From a virus, in IMG/VR virus record IMGVR_UViG_3300037587_000820, positions 1 to 47,660 of that record: a stretch of DNA of 47,660 nt, one strand, 5' to 3'. Under the pieces are notes generated by a model. The model did not search any database. It was given only the letters and a program-made list of their open reading frames with translations, and was not told the DNA's origin. This document shows, piece by piece, positions 1-6,592 of this stretch (the stretch's first letter is position 1; the number at the start of each line of letters is the position of its first letter). A program made the position numbers and the translations under genes.

Positions 1-199
1 CCTCTTCGCACTAGGGGCTAAAGGGTGATAAGCGGGGTTGTGTGGGAGGACGTCGGGGTGTGATTCTGTGCCCGGGCGTGTAGGTACGGTAGTGGAGGCG
101 CTCCGCGCTGTACTGGTCCAGTGGCGCTACATTCCATTCCGCGCCCTGGCCTCGCTAAAAGTAAACATGCCTCTCTATCGCCCGCACGTGCGCGTGAGA

Positions 200-219
200 G
201 GGGGCAAAGGAATGCCCCC
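200..219. terminator. GC-rich hairpin, possible terminator
   Basis: A perfect 7-bp inverted repeat (GGGGGCA at 200-206, TGCCCCC at 213-219) with a 6-base loop. It lies about 50 bp past the stop of the leftward gene ending at 270, where a terminator would be expected. No run of T follows on either strand, so intrinsic termination is uncertain. I see no convincing gene in positions 1-269. Confidence 0.35.
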
Positions 220-269
220 TACGTAGTAGGGAGCACCCCATGTTGCGGCTGCTGACGTGGACGGTGGGG

Positions 270-467
270 CTACTGGTACTTGGTAGGGATGCTGAACTCG
301 CCGTCAAGCTCATCCATCGCATCATCCTCTCGCGCCCCACACATCCAGCACACCTTCGGCCCCGTGCATGGAATCCGCCCGCTGTACCGAAAGCCCAACT
401 CGTGAGTGCATATCTTCTTACGTTCCGCCGGGTCTAGCGCGTTCTTCTTCAGTGCCATCTCGCTCAC
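270..467 (-). CDS. Small Cys-rich protein, putative zinc-binding
   Basis: A 65-aa protein of unknown function. It has four cysteines and a histidine in its middle (ICTHELGF, then PCTG, then VCWMCGA), a spacing that suggests a structural zinc site. The N-terminus is basic and the C-terminus acidic. The start overlaps the stop of the upstream leftward gene by 4 bases (ATGA), so the two are probably translationally coupled. No family recognised. Confidence 0.6.
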   Translation of the reverse strand: MSEMALKKNALDPAERKKICTHELGFRYSGRIPCTGPKVCWMCGAREDDAMDELDGEFSIPTKYQ

Positions 468-829
468 CTGTCCAATCTCAGGCGGAGCTCGGCATCGGCC
501 GCCGCATCCACCGGGTCAAGGCTCGGGCGCCATCCCGGGCATCGGACATCATGCGCGCCTGGCCTCAGCTCGGCCTGCTCCTCCGCCGGCCTGTCCCGGA
601 CCCAGCAGTTGCAACCCTCCCCCTGTAAGGGGGCAGGAGCCTCACACGTGGCGCAAGCAATTACTAGACGCCCCAGCCTCTCCCGTATCTCGTTCCCCTC
701 GCCTACGGGTCTATGGCAGTGATCGCACCTTGGGATCGGCGCCGGGCTGAATGCATCCTTGAGCCTGCGCCGCATTGATCGTGGCGTTGCTCCGATGCCT
801 GTCTCTGGCCTTGCTCGTTCCATCTCCAT
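464..829 (-). CDS. Zinc-ribbon-like hypothetical protein
   Basis: Leftward gene of about 121 aa. It contains a CDHC pair near the N-terminus, a CATC pair about 20 residues later, and further Cys/His residues (CNCW, then H and C) downstream, suggesting one or two zinc sites. The frame stays open to a GTG at 856, but the purine-rich ribosome site GAGGAGAG lies inside that longer frame and fits the ATG at 829 better; ATGs at 832 and 823 are also possible. Coupled by a 4-base overlap to the next leftward gene. Function unknown. Confidence 0.55.
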   Translation of the reverse strand: MEMERARPETGIGATPRSMRRRLKDAFSPAPIPRCDHCHRPVGEGNEIRERLGRLVIACATCEAPAPLQGEGCNCWVRDRPAEEQAELRPGAHDVRCPGWRPSLDPVDAAADAELRLRLDR

Positions 830-1007
830 CATTCTCTCCTCGCTCGCTACAGCCACTCCATAGGAGTGCTGGCCTTGCTTCTCACTAGTAGTATCGACCG
901 TTGCGAGCCATTCTGAAGGGCTTGGAGCGTGAATCTCGGAGGTGGCAAACGCCTATGAGAGTCTTCGATTCAGTCTCGCAGCAGACGGGTTAGCAAGGCG
1001 GCCACTC

Positions 1008-1478
1008 TCAGAGCTTCCCCGCGAGCACGTTGATCATGGCTCCAAAGTTGTCCATAAGCTCAAAGCTCATCCCCTCTTCGGCCAGCCGGGCATGGTAGCT
1101 GTCGAGGGTGTAGGCGCGTGCCTCATCATCCTTGGCTGCCAGGTACTCATCCTCATATCCGGCAGCGATTGAGATGGCTTGGGCCATGCGTTGACATTCC
1201 GCCTTCACCCAAACGACATCCTTTACGTTTGGGTCGTTGTCGTCTCCTGAGTGGGCACAGTCGAAGCCGTACACCATGCCCCCGTCGTCTTCCTCAGCCC
1301 ACGTAATGCCTCCATGTACCGGCACGTAGGTTAGGATGCCGCGATATCCTTCCTCGGCGACTGGACGTGCTGGGAAGCGTACGTAACCGCACCAGTGGCC
1401 TAGGTCGGCTCTGATTATCGAGAACGTGGCTCCGTCAGCCTGCCATGTCTCGTCGGCTTTGTCTTCGGGGTATGCCAT
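1008..1478 (-). CDS. Hypothetical acidic protein
   Basis: A 156-aa acidic protein without a recognised domain. The frame is open 19 codons further upstream, but the ATG at 1478 is chosen because GGAAGGAGAG precedes it at normal spacing, while the longer start would fall on the -35 box of the leftward promoter at 1507-1535. It is the first gene of the leftward transcript. Aromatic and Trp-rich stretches in the first half suggest a compact globular fold. Rightward frames across it are shadows. Confidence 0.6.
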   Translation of the reverse strand: MAYPEDKADETWQADGATFSIIRADLGHWCGYVRFPARPVAEEGYRGILTYVPVHGGITWAEEDDGGMVYGFDCAHSGDDNDPNVKDVVWVKAECQRMAQAISIAAGYEDEYLAAKDDEARAYTLDSYHARLAEEGMSFELMDNFGAMINVLAGKL

Positions 1479-1506
1479 TGTCTTCTCTCCTTCCTCTCGT
1501 GTCTTC

Positions 1507-1535
1507 AGTCTACCATATCCTCGGGGAAAAGTCAA
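1507..1535 (-). promoter_or_regulatory. Leftward sigma70-type promoter
   Basis: Read on the minus strand: -35 TTGACT (complement of 1530-1535), a 17-bp spacer and -10 TAGACT (complement of 1507-1512). It is followed closely by the ribosome site and ATG of the leftward gene starting at 1478. It is back to back with the rightward promoter starting at 1545. Confidence 0.65.
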
Positions 1536-1544
1536 CCATTCTGC

Positions 1545-1574
1545 TTGACAACTTGCTAAGCAATGTGATACAAT
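1545..1574 (+). promoter_or_regulatory. Rightward sigma70-type promoter
   Basis: Perfect -35 TTGACA (1545-1550), 18-bp spacer, -10 TACAAT (1569-1574). It lies 45 bp before the ATG at 1619 and heads the long rightward operon of small genes. The GCGAAAA upstream element of the other phage promoters is absent, so this may be a constitutive or immediate-early promoter. Confidence 0.7.
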
Positions 1575-1618
1575 CCGAGAGTGAATGGCGTTATAGATAG
1601 CAGAGGAGGGATTGAGCT

Positions 1619-1810
1619 ATGCAGACCAACACGGCAGGCGTTCTCATTGACGATAGGGCCGTCTGCCTGGATTGTTTCAAGACCACTCCTGATCGGGAGC
1701 GGTTATGGAAAGAGAATCGTATCCGGACACTCTCAAGCCTTCAAGGCTGGTCACCCAGGCGCCGGCGGGAGTGTGCTTGCGGGGCCAGGTTCCTAGGGCG
1801 TGTCATCTAG
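1619..1810 (+). CDS. Small Cys-rich hypothetical protein
   Basis: A 63-aa basic protein with a CLDC pair and a CAC motif near the C-terminus, compatible with a small zinc-binding fold. The start ATG at 1619 has GAGGAGGG upstream. A longer frame beginning at 1581 in another phase lacks a good ribosome site and the Cys pairs and is rejected. First gene of the operon driven from 1545-1574. Function unknown. Confidence 0.55.
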   Translation: MQTNTAGVLIDDRAVCLDCFKTTPDRERLWKENRIRTLSSLQGWSPRRRRECACGARFLGRVI

Positions 1811-1816
1811 AGGTTA

Positions 1817-1894
1817 GCGAGGGCGCCCGGCAGTAGCTTGTAATGCCACCAGCAAGTCAGCAGCCCCTTAGCAGGCTGATTGCCGGGCGCCCTC
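1817..1894 (+). promoter_or_regulatory. Structured RNA element with 14-bp stem
   Basis: A perfect 14-bp inverted repeat (1819-1832 with 1881-1894) encloses 48 bases that can form two further short stems (GCTTG/CAAGT and TCAGC/GCTGA). No T-run follows, so it does not look like a simple terminator. It lies in the leader of the next gene. The motifs GCGAGGGYGCCCGGC and GCCACCAGCA recur in the same order in the leader at 10383-10445, suggesting a repeated cis-acting RNA element. Confidence 0.6.
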
Positions 1895-1922
1895 ATTGAC
1901 CTTTAGACAGACGGAGAGACCA

Positions 1923-2165
1923 TTGGCCCAGCTAAACATACGACTTGAAATCCACTCTGGCCCTGACGACTGGGGGCGCTATGTCTTCACTCGGCACTGG
2001 GACACCGACAGCCCCCCGTATTGCTCCGACTGTGGGAGCAACGTCAGCATCTCCGACGGACTCATTGCCTGCTCTAAGTGCGGCGCAGCCGGTCCCACCA
2101 TGCACCGGACGCAAGTATTCCGCGCACCGCTACCGCCGGGTGAGTGCGGCAATCATCAAGCCTGA
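1923..2165 (+). CDS. Zinc-ribbon-like hypothetical protein
   Basis: An 80-aa protein with CSDC and CSKC pairs about 15 residues apart, a typical zinc-ribbon arrangement. The TTG start at 1923 is chosen because ACGGAGAGA precedes it; the frame is open to another TTG at 1896 directly behind the RNA hairpin. It follows the structured element at 1817-1894, which may control it. Function unknown. Confidence 0.55.
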   Translation: MAQLNIRLEIHSGPDDWGRYVFTRHWDTDSPPYCSDCGSNVSISDGLIACSKCGAAGPTMHRTQVFRAPLPPGECGNHQA

Positions 2166-2192
2166 GAGACAGACGGAGAGAATGGAGGAGAG

Positions 2193-2642
2193 ATGGCCAC
2201 ATACGACGGATTTGACACGCGGAAGAAGTTCACCAAGACGGACAAGGAAGAGGCACGGGAACGTCTGGTCGGCATGCTCAAGCCAGGCGACACGGTGCAT
2301 ACCCTCGTAACTCACGTCTCAAGGTCGGGTATGCTCCGGCACGTGCGGCCGGTCGTGATGCGGGACAATGAGGCGGTCAACCTAGGCTATAGCGCCGGCG
2401 CCTTCCTCGACTGGTCAGTGACGGACCAGAGCGTGCATGTGGACGGCTGCGGCATGGACATGGGATTTCACCTCGTCTACAGCTTGGCCTCGATCCTCTT
2501 CCCGGACGGGTTCGAGTGCATCGGCGAAGGCTCGGAGCGTAGCCAACGGTGCCCATCCAACGACCACTTCAACGGTGACCGCAACTACAAGCCGCACCAC
2601 CACAACGACGGGGGCTACGCGCTCCCGCAGCGCTGGTTGTAG
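2193..2642 (+). CDS. Conserved phage-type hypothetical protein
   Basis: A 149-aa protein with an ATG start behind GGAGGAGA. It contains HVSRSGM near the middle of its first half, GCGMDMGFHLVYSL in the second, and a His/Asn-rich C-terminal part (CPSNDH, PHHHNDGGYAL). This looks like a family met in phages of several hosts but without known function. The conserved His and Cys residues hint at metal binding. It sits in the early operon of small genes. Confidence 0.65.
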   Translation: MATYDGFDTRKKFTKTDKEEARERLVGMLKPGDTVHTLVTHVSRSGMLRHVRPVVMRDNEAVNLGYSAGAFLDWSVTDQSVHVDGCGMDMGFHLVYSLASILFPDGFECIGEGSERSQRCPSNDHFNGDRNYKPHHHNDGGYALPQRWL

Positions 2643-2643
2643 C

Positions 2644-3021
2644 ATGAAGTGCCGCCTTGACAACTATCAGCTTCCGGCAGTGCCGCCGTGGGATGAGATC
2701 ATCGCACGGACCAAGCACGACATGGCCGCGCAGAACTTCCTAAGCCGGCACGGCCTATACATGACGATCCAGGCATACCACGGCGGCTACCAGGCGGCGG
2801 TCTCTCCGCTCACCTACAGGGATCGCGGCACTGCCCGCAGACCCACCCGCCAGCAGCAGCAATCCTCGGTTGCCTTTCCCGCCCACCACCGGCGGCCAAC
2901 ACCTCGCCAAGTCTTGGCCCGCCTGTCTGACCTGGCCACCAATGGCAGTCGCTTCAACCGGCAGCGGATCCGTGCCTTCTTCACCGCATCTGAGCTGCGA
3001 GAGATGGCCGAGATCGTCTAA
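2644..3021 (+). CDS. Hypothetical protein
   Basis: A 125-aa basic protein of unknown function with an ATG start two bases after the preceding stop. The middle contains a short polar run (RQQQQSS) and the C-terminus looks helical (FNRQRIRAFFTASELREMAEIV). A longer frame to 2437 overlaps the preceding gene and is an artefact. Confidence 0.5.
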   Translation: MKCRLDNYQLPAVPPWDEIIARTKHDMAAQNFLSRHGLYMTIQAYHGGYQAAVSPLTYRDRGTARRPTRQQQQSSVAFPAHHRRPTPRQVLARLSDLATNGSRFNRQRIRAFFTASELREMAEIV

Positions 3022-3036
3022 CGAAAGGAGATTGGC

Positions 3037-3276
3037 ATGCAGTACACGGTAGTCGGGGTGTACCCGGACGAATTCAGCGACAGCCGGCCAATCGCCCGAG
3101 AGATTGACGTTGGGCCGGCAACCTACGTCGAGTGGGTCGATGCCGCCTCGGTGGAGCAAGCCAAGATCATGGCCCAGGAGATCGATACGGATCGGGCGGA
3201 GGCTATCGTCGTGGCGGTCTTCGAGGGCCACCACATAGACCGGCTCTTCAACAAGGGCACAGAAAGGAAGGATTGA
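3037..3276 (+). CDS. Hypothetical protein
   Basis: A 79-aa acidic protein with a predicted alternating beta/alpha pattern (QYTVVGVY at the N-terminus, then a helix around VEQAKIMAQEI, then IVVAVFEG). ATG start with AAAGGAGA upstream. No family recognised. Tightly spaced with its neighbours in the same operon. Confidence 0.55.
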   Translation: MQYTVVGVYPDEFSDSRPIAREIDVGPATYVEWVDAASVEQAKIMAQEIDTDRAEAIVVAVFEGHHIDRLFNKGTERKD

Positions 3277-3277
3277 C

Positions 3278-3475
3278 ATGGATATGTGCCCCGTCTGCGA
3301 GATAGCCATCGGCCCCTCGTACACCGCAGCCGAATCCTTTGCCGGCGGCACCTGCTCCCAGGAGTGTGCTCGGGTCAAGGTGCTGGCTGATGCGGCCGAG
3401 AGCCTGACCGCTGAGATGCCGGCGCTGGCGATAGCCATCGAGAACCTGCGATTGACGCTAGTGGAGGTGAGGTAG
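3278..3475 (+). CDS. Small zinc-finger-like protein
   Basis: A 65-aa protein with MCPVC at the N-terminus and C-x3-C (TCSQEC) about 20 residues later, likely a treble-clef or ribbon type zinc site, followed by a long amphipathic helix. ATG start with AAAGGAAGG upstream. Its stop overlaps the next gene's GTG. Function unknown. Confidence 0.55.
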   Translation: MDMCPVCEIAIGPSYTAAESFAGGTCSQECARVKVLADAAESLTAEMPALAIAIENLRLTLVEVR

Positions 3476-3687
3476 TGCGGATCGAGATCCAGATGGGAAG
3501 TGGAGGCGGCGCCGCTATCTACCTCGAACCTAGCCAGGCCATCGACATCGTAGACGACAACGGCGTGGCCGTGATCCGCATCTATCGCACGCTTTGGGGT
3601 AGCCGGCAGAACATCGTTGCTCGCACACTCATCGGCGACACCGAGACGATTGAGCGGCGCCTGCCGAGCGCACCGGAGGGGGAGTAA
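3475..3687 (+). CDS. Hypothetical protein
   Basis: A 70-aa protein, probably all-beta, starting at a GTG that overlaps the previous TAG. The Gly-rich GSGGGAA near the N-terminus could be a turn. No recognised family. Its stop overlaps the next ATG by one base. Confidence 0.5.
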   Translation: MRIEIQMGSGGGAAIYLEPSQAIDIVDDNGVAVIRIYRTLWGSRQNIVARTLIGDTETIERRLPSAPEGE

Positions 3688-3905
3688 TGCCCGACGAGGA
3701 GACGCACTGCGCCCACTGCAACGTACGGCTTTGGACGGTCGAGTTCAACGAACCCTACACGGTCGAAGAGTCCCGGCTATACCCGTCCGGCAACCTTGTC
3801 AAGCCGGTGCTCTGCGAACCGTGCTGGGCGAAGGCATACAAGGAGCGGTTCGGGGAGGAGCCATTGAAAGTAGGCTACAACCCGACGCACCAAGAGGAAG
3901 ACTAA
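3687..3905 (+). CDS. Zinc-ribbon-like protein
   Basis: A 72-aa protein with C-x2-C pairs CAHC and CEPC separated by about 35 residues, a likely zinc-binding domain. ATG start with GGAGGGGGAG upstream. Same operon as its neighbours, function unknown. Confidence 0.55.
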   Translation: MPDEETHCAHCNVRLWTVEFNEPYTVEESRLYPSGNLVKPVLCEPCWAKAYKERFGEEPLKVGYNPTHQEED

Positions 3906-3907
3906 CG

Positions 3908-4105
3908 ATGCCACTCTTGCTCAAGCAATTCCGTAAGAAGCACCGGCTGTCAAGGGAGCGGCTCGCCGACCTGCTCGGGTACTCGGTGTTCACCCTCGCC
4001 CGGAGGGAGCAGGCCGAGAGCCGCGGCGACGAGCTGCCGGAGCGGGAGAAGCTGGCGCTCGAAGCCTTGGAGCGGAAGATGTCGCACCGCCAAGACCTAC
4101 GGTGA
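3908..4105 (+). CDS. Helix-turn-helix (XRE/Cro type) regulator
   Basis: A 65-aa protein of which residues 3-50 fit an XRE-type helix-turn-helix (LKQFRKKHRLSRERLADLLG, then a recognition helix SVFTLARRE). Its size is that of a minimal Cro-like DNA-binding protein. ATG start at 3908 two bases after the previous stop. It is probably a phage transcription regulator; the target is unknown, and the divergent promoters at 1507-1574 and the 9776-9930 region are natural candidates. Confidence 0.6.
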   Translation: MPLLLKQFRKKHRLSRERLADLLGYSVFTLARREQAESRGDELPEREKLALEALERKMSHRQDLR

Positions 4106-4182
4106 CGGCAGATACGACTGCGTGAACGAAACCAGATCACAATCCGAATCTGCTAGACTCAGAGAACAGGGGCTAAGTGTTT

Positions 4183-4392
4183 ATGACAAACTGGAAGAAG
4201 CAACGACGCATCCACAAGCGACGCAAGAACCTTCTCAACGCTAGGCTAGCCAGGGGGGCAGCCATCATCGCCTGCATGAGCACTCAGACCATCGACGCCT
4301 ACTACACGTCCTGGAAGTGGAGCGACGTGACCTGCCAGAACTGCCACACAATGGGCGACTACCTCAAATCGCGCGGGAAGAGGATCGCCTAA
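4183..4392 (+). CDS. Small basic hypothetical protein
   Basis: A 69-aa protein with a strongly basic N-terminus (WKKQRRIHKRRK) and a CQNC pair near the C-terminus. ATG at 4183 is preferred over GTG at 4177 because AGGGG lies at better spacing. An extended -10-like TGCTAGACT sits about 30 bp upstream, without a clear -35. Function unknown. Confidence 0.5.
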   Translation: MTNWKKQRRIHKRRKNLLNARLARGAAIIACMSTQTIDAYYTSWKWSDVTCQNCHTMGDYLKSRGKRIA

Positions 4393-4589
4393 TGCACACA
4401 CTACACGTTGACGGAGGCTACCTAGTACACCACAATGGGGACTTCTCTGGCACCGTCGAGATTTTCAGCCCCAGCACGGCAACGATGTACGTACCCTTCC
4501 ACGTCTTGGCAGCCATAGTAGCGGAAAAGATTCGCGCCGATCGCATCGAGACACTGGAGCAAGCGGACACCGATGACCTCCTCAAGTGA
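4392..4589 (+). CDS. Hypothetical protein
   Basis: A 65-aa acidic protein starting at an ATG that overlaps the preceding TAA by one base. The N-terminal half looks like beta strands; the C-terminal half is a helix (VLAAIVAEKIRADRIETLEQ). No family recognised. Confidence 0.5.
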   Translation: MHTLHVDGGYLVHHNGDFSGTVEIFSPSTATMYVPFHVLAAIVAEKIRADRIETLEQADTDDLLK

Positions 4590-4743
4590 CGAGCCCGAGT
4601 TGCGTCGTTGTGATGGCTGCTTCACCGACCGCACCTGCTACGAGTACGAGGGGCTCTGGCTGTGCAAGGGACCGCAACGCTGCTGGTCAAAGCGGAGGGT
4701 GATGAACAAGAACAAGGACGAGAAGCGAAGGGGGAGACGATGA
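4573..4743 (+). CDS. Small Cys-rich protein, putative zinc finger
   Basis: A 56-aa gene overlapping the end of the previous one. Four to five cysteines (CDGC, then TCY, LCK and RCW) followed by a very basic tail (KRRVMNKNKDEKRRGRR) suggest a zinc-binding, nucleic-acid-associated protein. The TGA overlaps the next ATG. The high basic charge and Cys spacing argue against a shadow frame. Confidence 0.5.
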   Translation: MTSSSDEPELRRCDGCFTDRTCYEYEGLWLCKGPQRCWSKRRVMNKNKDEKRRGRR

Positions 4744-4934
4744 TCGGAGAAGCAGAACTAGCGAGGGTGTTGATGGAGCAGGCTGAGTTGGACGAGACTG
4801 CACGCAGTGTAGGCTGGCCGACCATGGAGGAGGACGTGCTCAACACCATGACGGTCAAGGAGAACTTGGAGGCTATCCTGGATACCTTCCCCCTACCTAC
4901 CTCGGAGTTCGCTCACGTGTGGGATGAGCTCTAA
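4740..4934 (+). CDS. Small acidic hypothetical protein
   Basis: A 64-aa acidic, mostly helical protein starting at an ATG that overlaps the previous stop; GGGGGAGA precedes it. No recognised motif. Opposite in charge to its upstream neighbour, so the two could interact (inference only). Confidence 0.5.
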   Translation: MIGEAELARVLMEQAELDETARSVGWPTMEEDVLNTMTVKENLEAILDTFPLPTSEFAHVWDEL

Positions 4935-5121
4935 GCTGCACATCTCAGCTGCTGCTCGCCGGCTGCTCCGTGTGCTCGACGACAACGCCGGCGGGGAGCT
5001 GACCATTGAGGAGCTGGCCAAGGGGGTGCGGGCATCCAAGACAGCAGTAGGCCACGCCCTACGTGAGCTCGAGGACGTGGGCGCCATCGCCATGTACGAA
5101 GCACAAGGAGAGGAGAACTAG
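4924..5121 (+). CDS. Winged-helix DNA-binding protein
   Basis: A 65-aa protein whose whole length fits a winged helix: a helix SAAARRLLRVLDDN, helix-turn-helix LTIEELAKGV then SKTAVGHALRELEDVGAI, and a short wing strand. It resembles MarR/Lrp-like minimal domains. ATG overlaps the end of the previous gene. Likely a phage-encoded regulator. Confidence 0.6.
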   Translation: MSSKLHISAAARRLLRVLDDNAGGELTIEELAKGVRASKTAVGHALRELEDVGAIAMYEAQGEEN

Positions 5122-5122
5122 A

Positions 5123-5449
5123 ATGAAGAGGATCAAAGTGACGGAGAACTGGGCAGCCGACCGGCATCCCTGCCCGAAGGCCAAGCGCGAGTTCTTCAAG
5201 CGGTGGCCGAGAGGGCTCACACTCACCCGGCGCAACCTCTACATGGTGGCGGACGAGTGCCCGATCTCCTGGCTAGTATGGCTTGGAGGCTCGCTTCTCT
5301 GCCAGGGTGGAACCAAGAAGGAACTCCTAGAGAAATGGTGGCCAATCGAGCGGTTGGCCTTCACTTCCTACTTCCGCGGCTGGCATGTAAGGTCGTCAGC
5401 CAAGAAGCAGGCATTCGCTAAGGCATTCGCGGACCTGCTTGGCCTATGA
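5123..5449 (+). CDS. Hypothetical protein
   Basis: A 108-aa basic, Trp-rich protein with an ATG start behind AGGAGAGG. No known domain. Its TGA overlaps the ATG of the helicase-fragment ORF, so both are probably read from one message. Confidence 0.55.
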   Translation: MKRIKVTENWAADRHPCPKAKREFFKRWPRGLTLTRRNLYMVADECPISWLVWLGGSLLCQGGTKKELLEKWWPIERLAFTSYFRGWHVRSSAKKQAFAKAFADLLGL

Positions 5450-5580
5450 CCATCACCGTCGGCAACGTGTACGCCACAACCGACGGCCCCGAGCAGGGTG
5501 CCATCGGCCGGCTGCTGCGCTACCGCAAGCCGGGCTACATCTTCAGCGAGGCGTACCAGAACCGAGAGGAGAGAGCATGA
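5446..5580 (+). pseudogene. Duplicate N-terminal fragment of the SF2 helicase
   Basis: A 44-aa reading frame closely similar to the first roughly 40 residues of the helicase starting at 6589. Both have ITVGNV, then DGPE, RLLR and PGYIFSEAY in the same order, after which this copy ends in a short unrelated tail. DNA identity is partial, so this is a diverged copy rather than a recent duplication. It lies directly upstream of the HNH endonuclease module and looks like what remains of a helicase gene displaced when the module arrived. It may still be translated: ATG and TGA overlap both neighbours. Confidence 0.7.
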
Positions 5581-5990
5581 CGCAGAGCCCCTTCAACAAG
5601 GTCGTGTTCCACCCGGTGGATTCGAGCGAGCGGAACATTCACATCGCCGTTCACCCGTTTCCCTGCGATGACGTGATTCGCCTCATGGAATCACCAGGGG
5701 ATTACGGGCGCGTCACACAAGAGCCCCTAACCGAATGGAAACGGCGGCTAGCCGATGCGCTCTTTGAGGGCATACCCGGCCTTACGCACCTCTTCTTCAC
5801 CAACGGCAACATCACGATCCAGCACGCCGGCATATTCTCCCAGGCTGAGATACTCGCAGGCGCAGAGGCCATCGTCCGGCCCGTGCTCGAAGTGCAGTTG
5901 GCGCTCAGCCTCATGTGGACGGGGGACACGGAGCCCGCCGACGATGATTACTGGGGCCGGCCCGAATCAGAGTGGTGGGGGCTGTCATGA
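5577..5990 (+). CDS. Hypothetical protein with Nfu-N-like segment
   Basis: A 137-aa protein starting at an ATG overlapping the previous stop. Residues of about 20-95, including LADALFEGIPGLTHLFFTNG and NITIQHAG, faintly resemble the N-terminal domain of Nfu/NifU scaffold proteins. The CxxC of the NifU C-terminal domain is absent, so no Fe-S role can be claimed. It lies between the helicase fragment and the HNH endonuclease and may have entered with them. Confidence 0.5.
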   Translation: MTQSPFNKVVFHPVDSSERNIHIAVHPFPCDDVIRLMESPGDYGRVTQEPLTEWKRRLADALFEGIPGLTHLFFTNGNITIQHAGIFSQAEILAGAEAIVRPVLEVQLALSLMWTGDTEPADDDYWGRPESEWWGLS

Positions 5991-6592
5991 CACCGGCCTG
6001 CTCAATCCCAGAGTGCTCCGCCCCTTCACGTAGCCGCGGCTGGTGCTACCCACACTACGCCCGCTGGTGGCGACACGGCGACCCTCTTGCTGGGATCGGA
6101 ATGCCACCGGGCGCCTCGCTCTTCGCTCGACTTGAAGCACACATCGACAGCTCCGGTGGTCCCAATGCGTGCTGGCCTTGGAGCGGAGCGAACAAAGCGG
6201 GAGGCTACGGTCAGATACGTTGGCGGGGAAAGAACGTGCAAGCGACACACCTCGTCTATGAGATGTACTATGGGCACGGGCCAACAGACGAGAAGCCGCT
6301 CGTCTGCCACACCTGCGACAATCCGCCTTGCTGTAACCCTCGGCACCTCTTCCTTGGCGACTACCACGACAACAGGAGCGACGCAGTGCGGAAGGGGAGG
6401 ATCAAAGCGCTGCCGATTAGGATTGGCGAGGATTGCCCGAACGCCAAGCTGACAGAGCAGCAGGTCCGCCAGATGCGCACCGAGTATGCGGCAGGAGGCG
6501 TCAGCCAGCCGGGACTAGCGCGCGCCTACGGGATGTCACAAGCGAACATCTCGTCCATCCTCCTCCGCAAGACGTGGAGACATGTCGCATGA
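5987..6592 (+). CDS. HNH homing endonuclease
   Basis: A 201-aa protein. The N-terminal zinc motif has cysteines in CSIPEC, then C and H in GWCYPHY. The central HNH domain shows the pattern VCHTCDNPPCCNPRHL followed by GDYHDNRSD, typical of phage HNH_3 nucleases. The C-terminal 45 residues (LTEQQVRQMR, then GLARAYGMSQANISSIL) form a helix-turn-helix that probably helps target recognition. ATG at 5987 overlaps the previous stop. It is a free-standing homing endonuclease directly beside the helicase it probably exploits. Confidence 0.88.
   Translation: MTPACSIPECSAPSRSRGWCYPHYARWWRHGDPLAGIGMPPGASLFARLEAHIDSSGGPNACWPWSGANKAGGYGQIRWRGKNVQATHLVYEMYYGHGPTDEKPLVCHTCDNPPCCNPRHLFLGDYHDNRSDAVRKGRIKALPIRIGEDCPNAKLTEQQVRQMRTEYAAGGVSQPGLARAYGMSQANISSILLRKTWRHVA

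Noticed and set aside
38-437. Plus-strand ORFs of 62 and 65 aa at the left edge
   Set aside because: The first has no ribosome site or recognisable pattern; the second lies largely antisense to the better supported Cys-rich gene at 270-467.
942-1172. 76-aa plus-strand ORF
   Set aside because: Largely antisense to the leftward gene 1008-1478, which has its own promoter and ribosome site.
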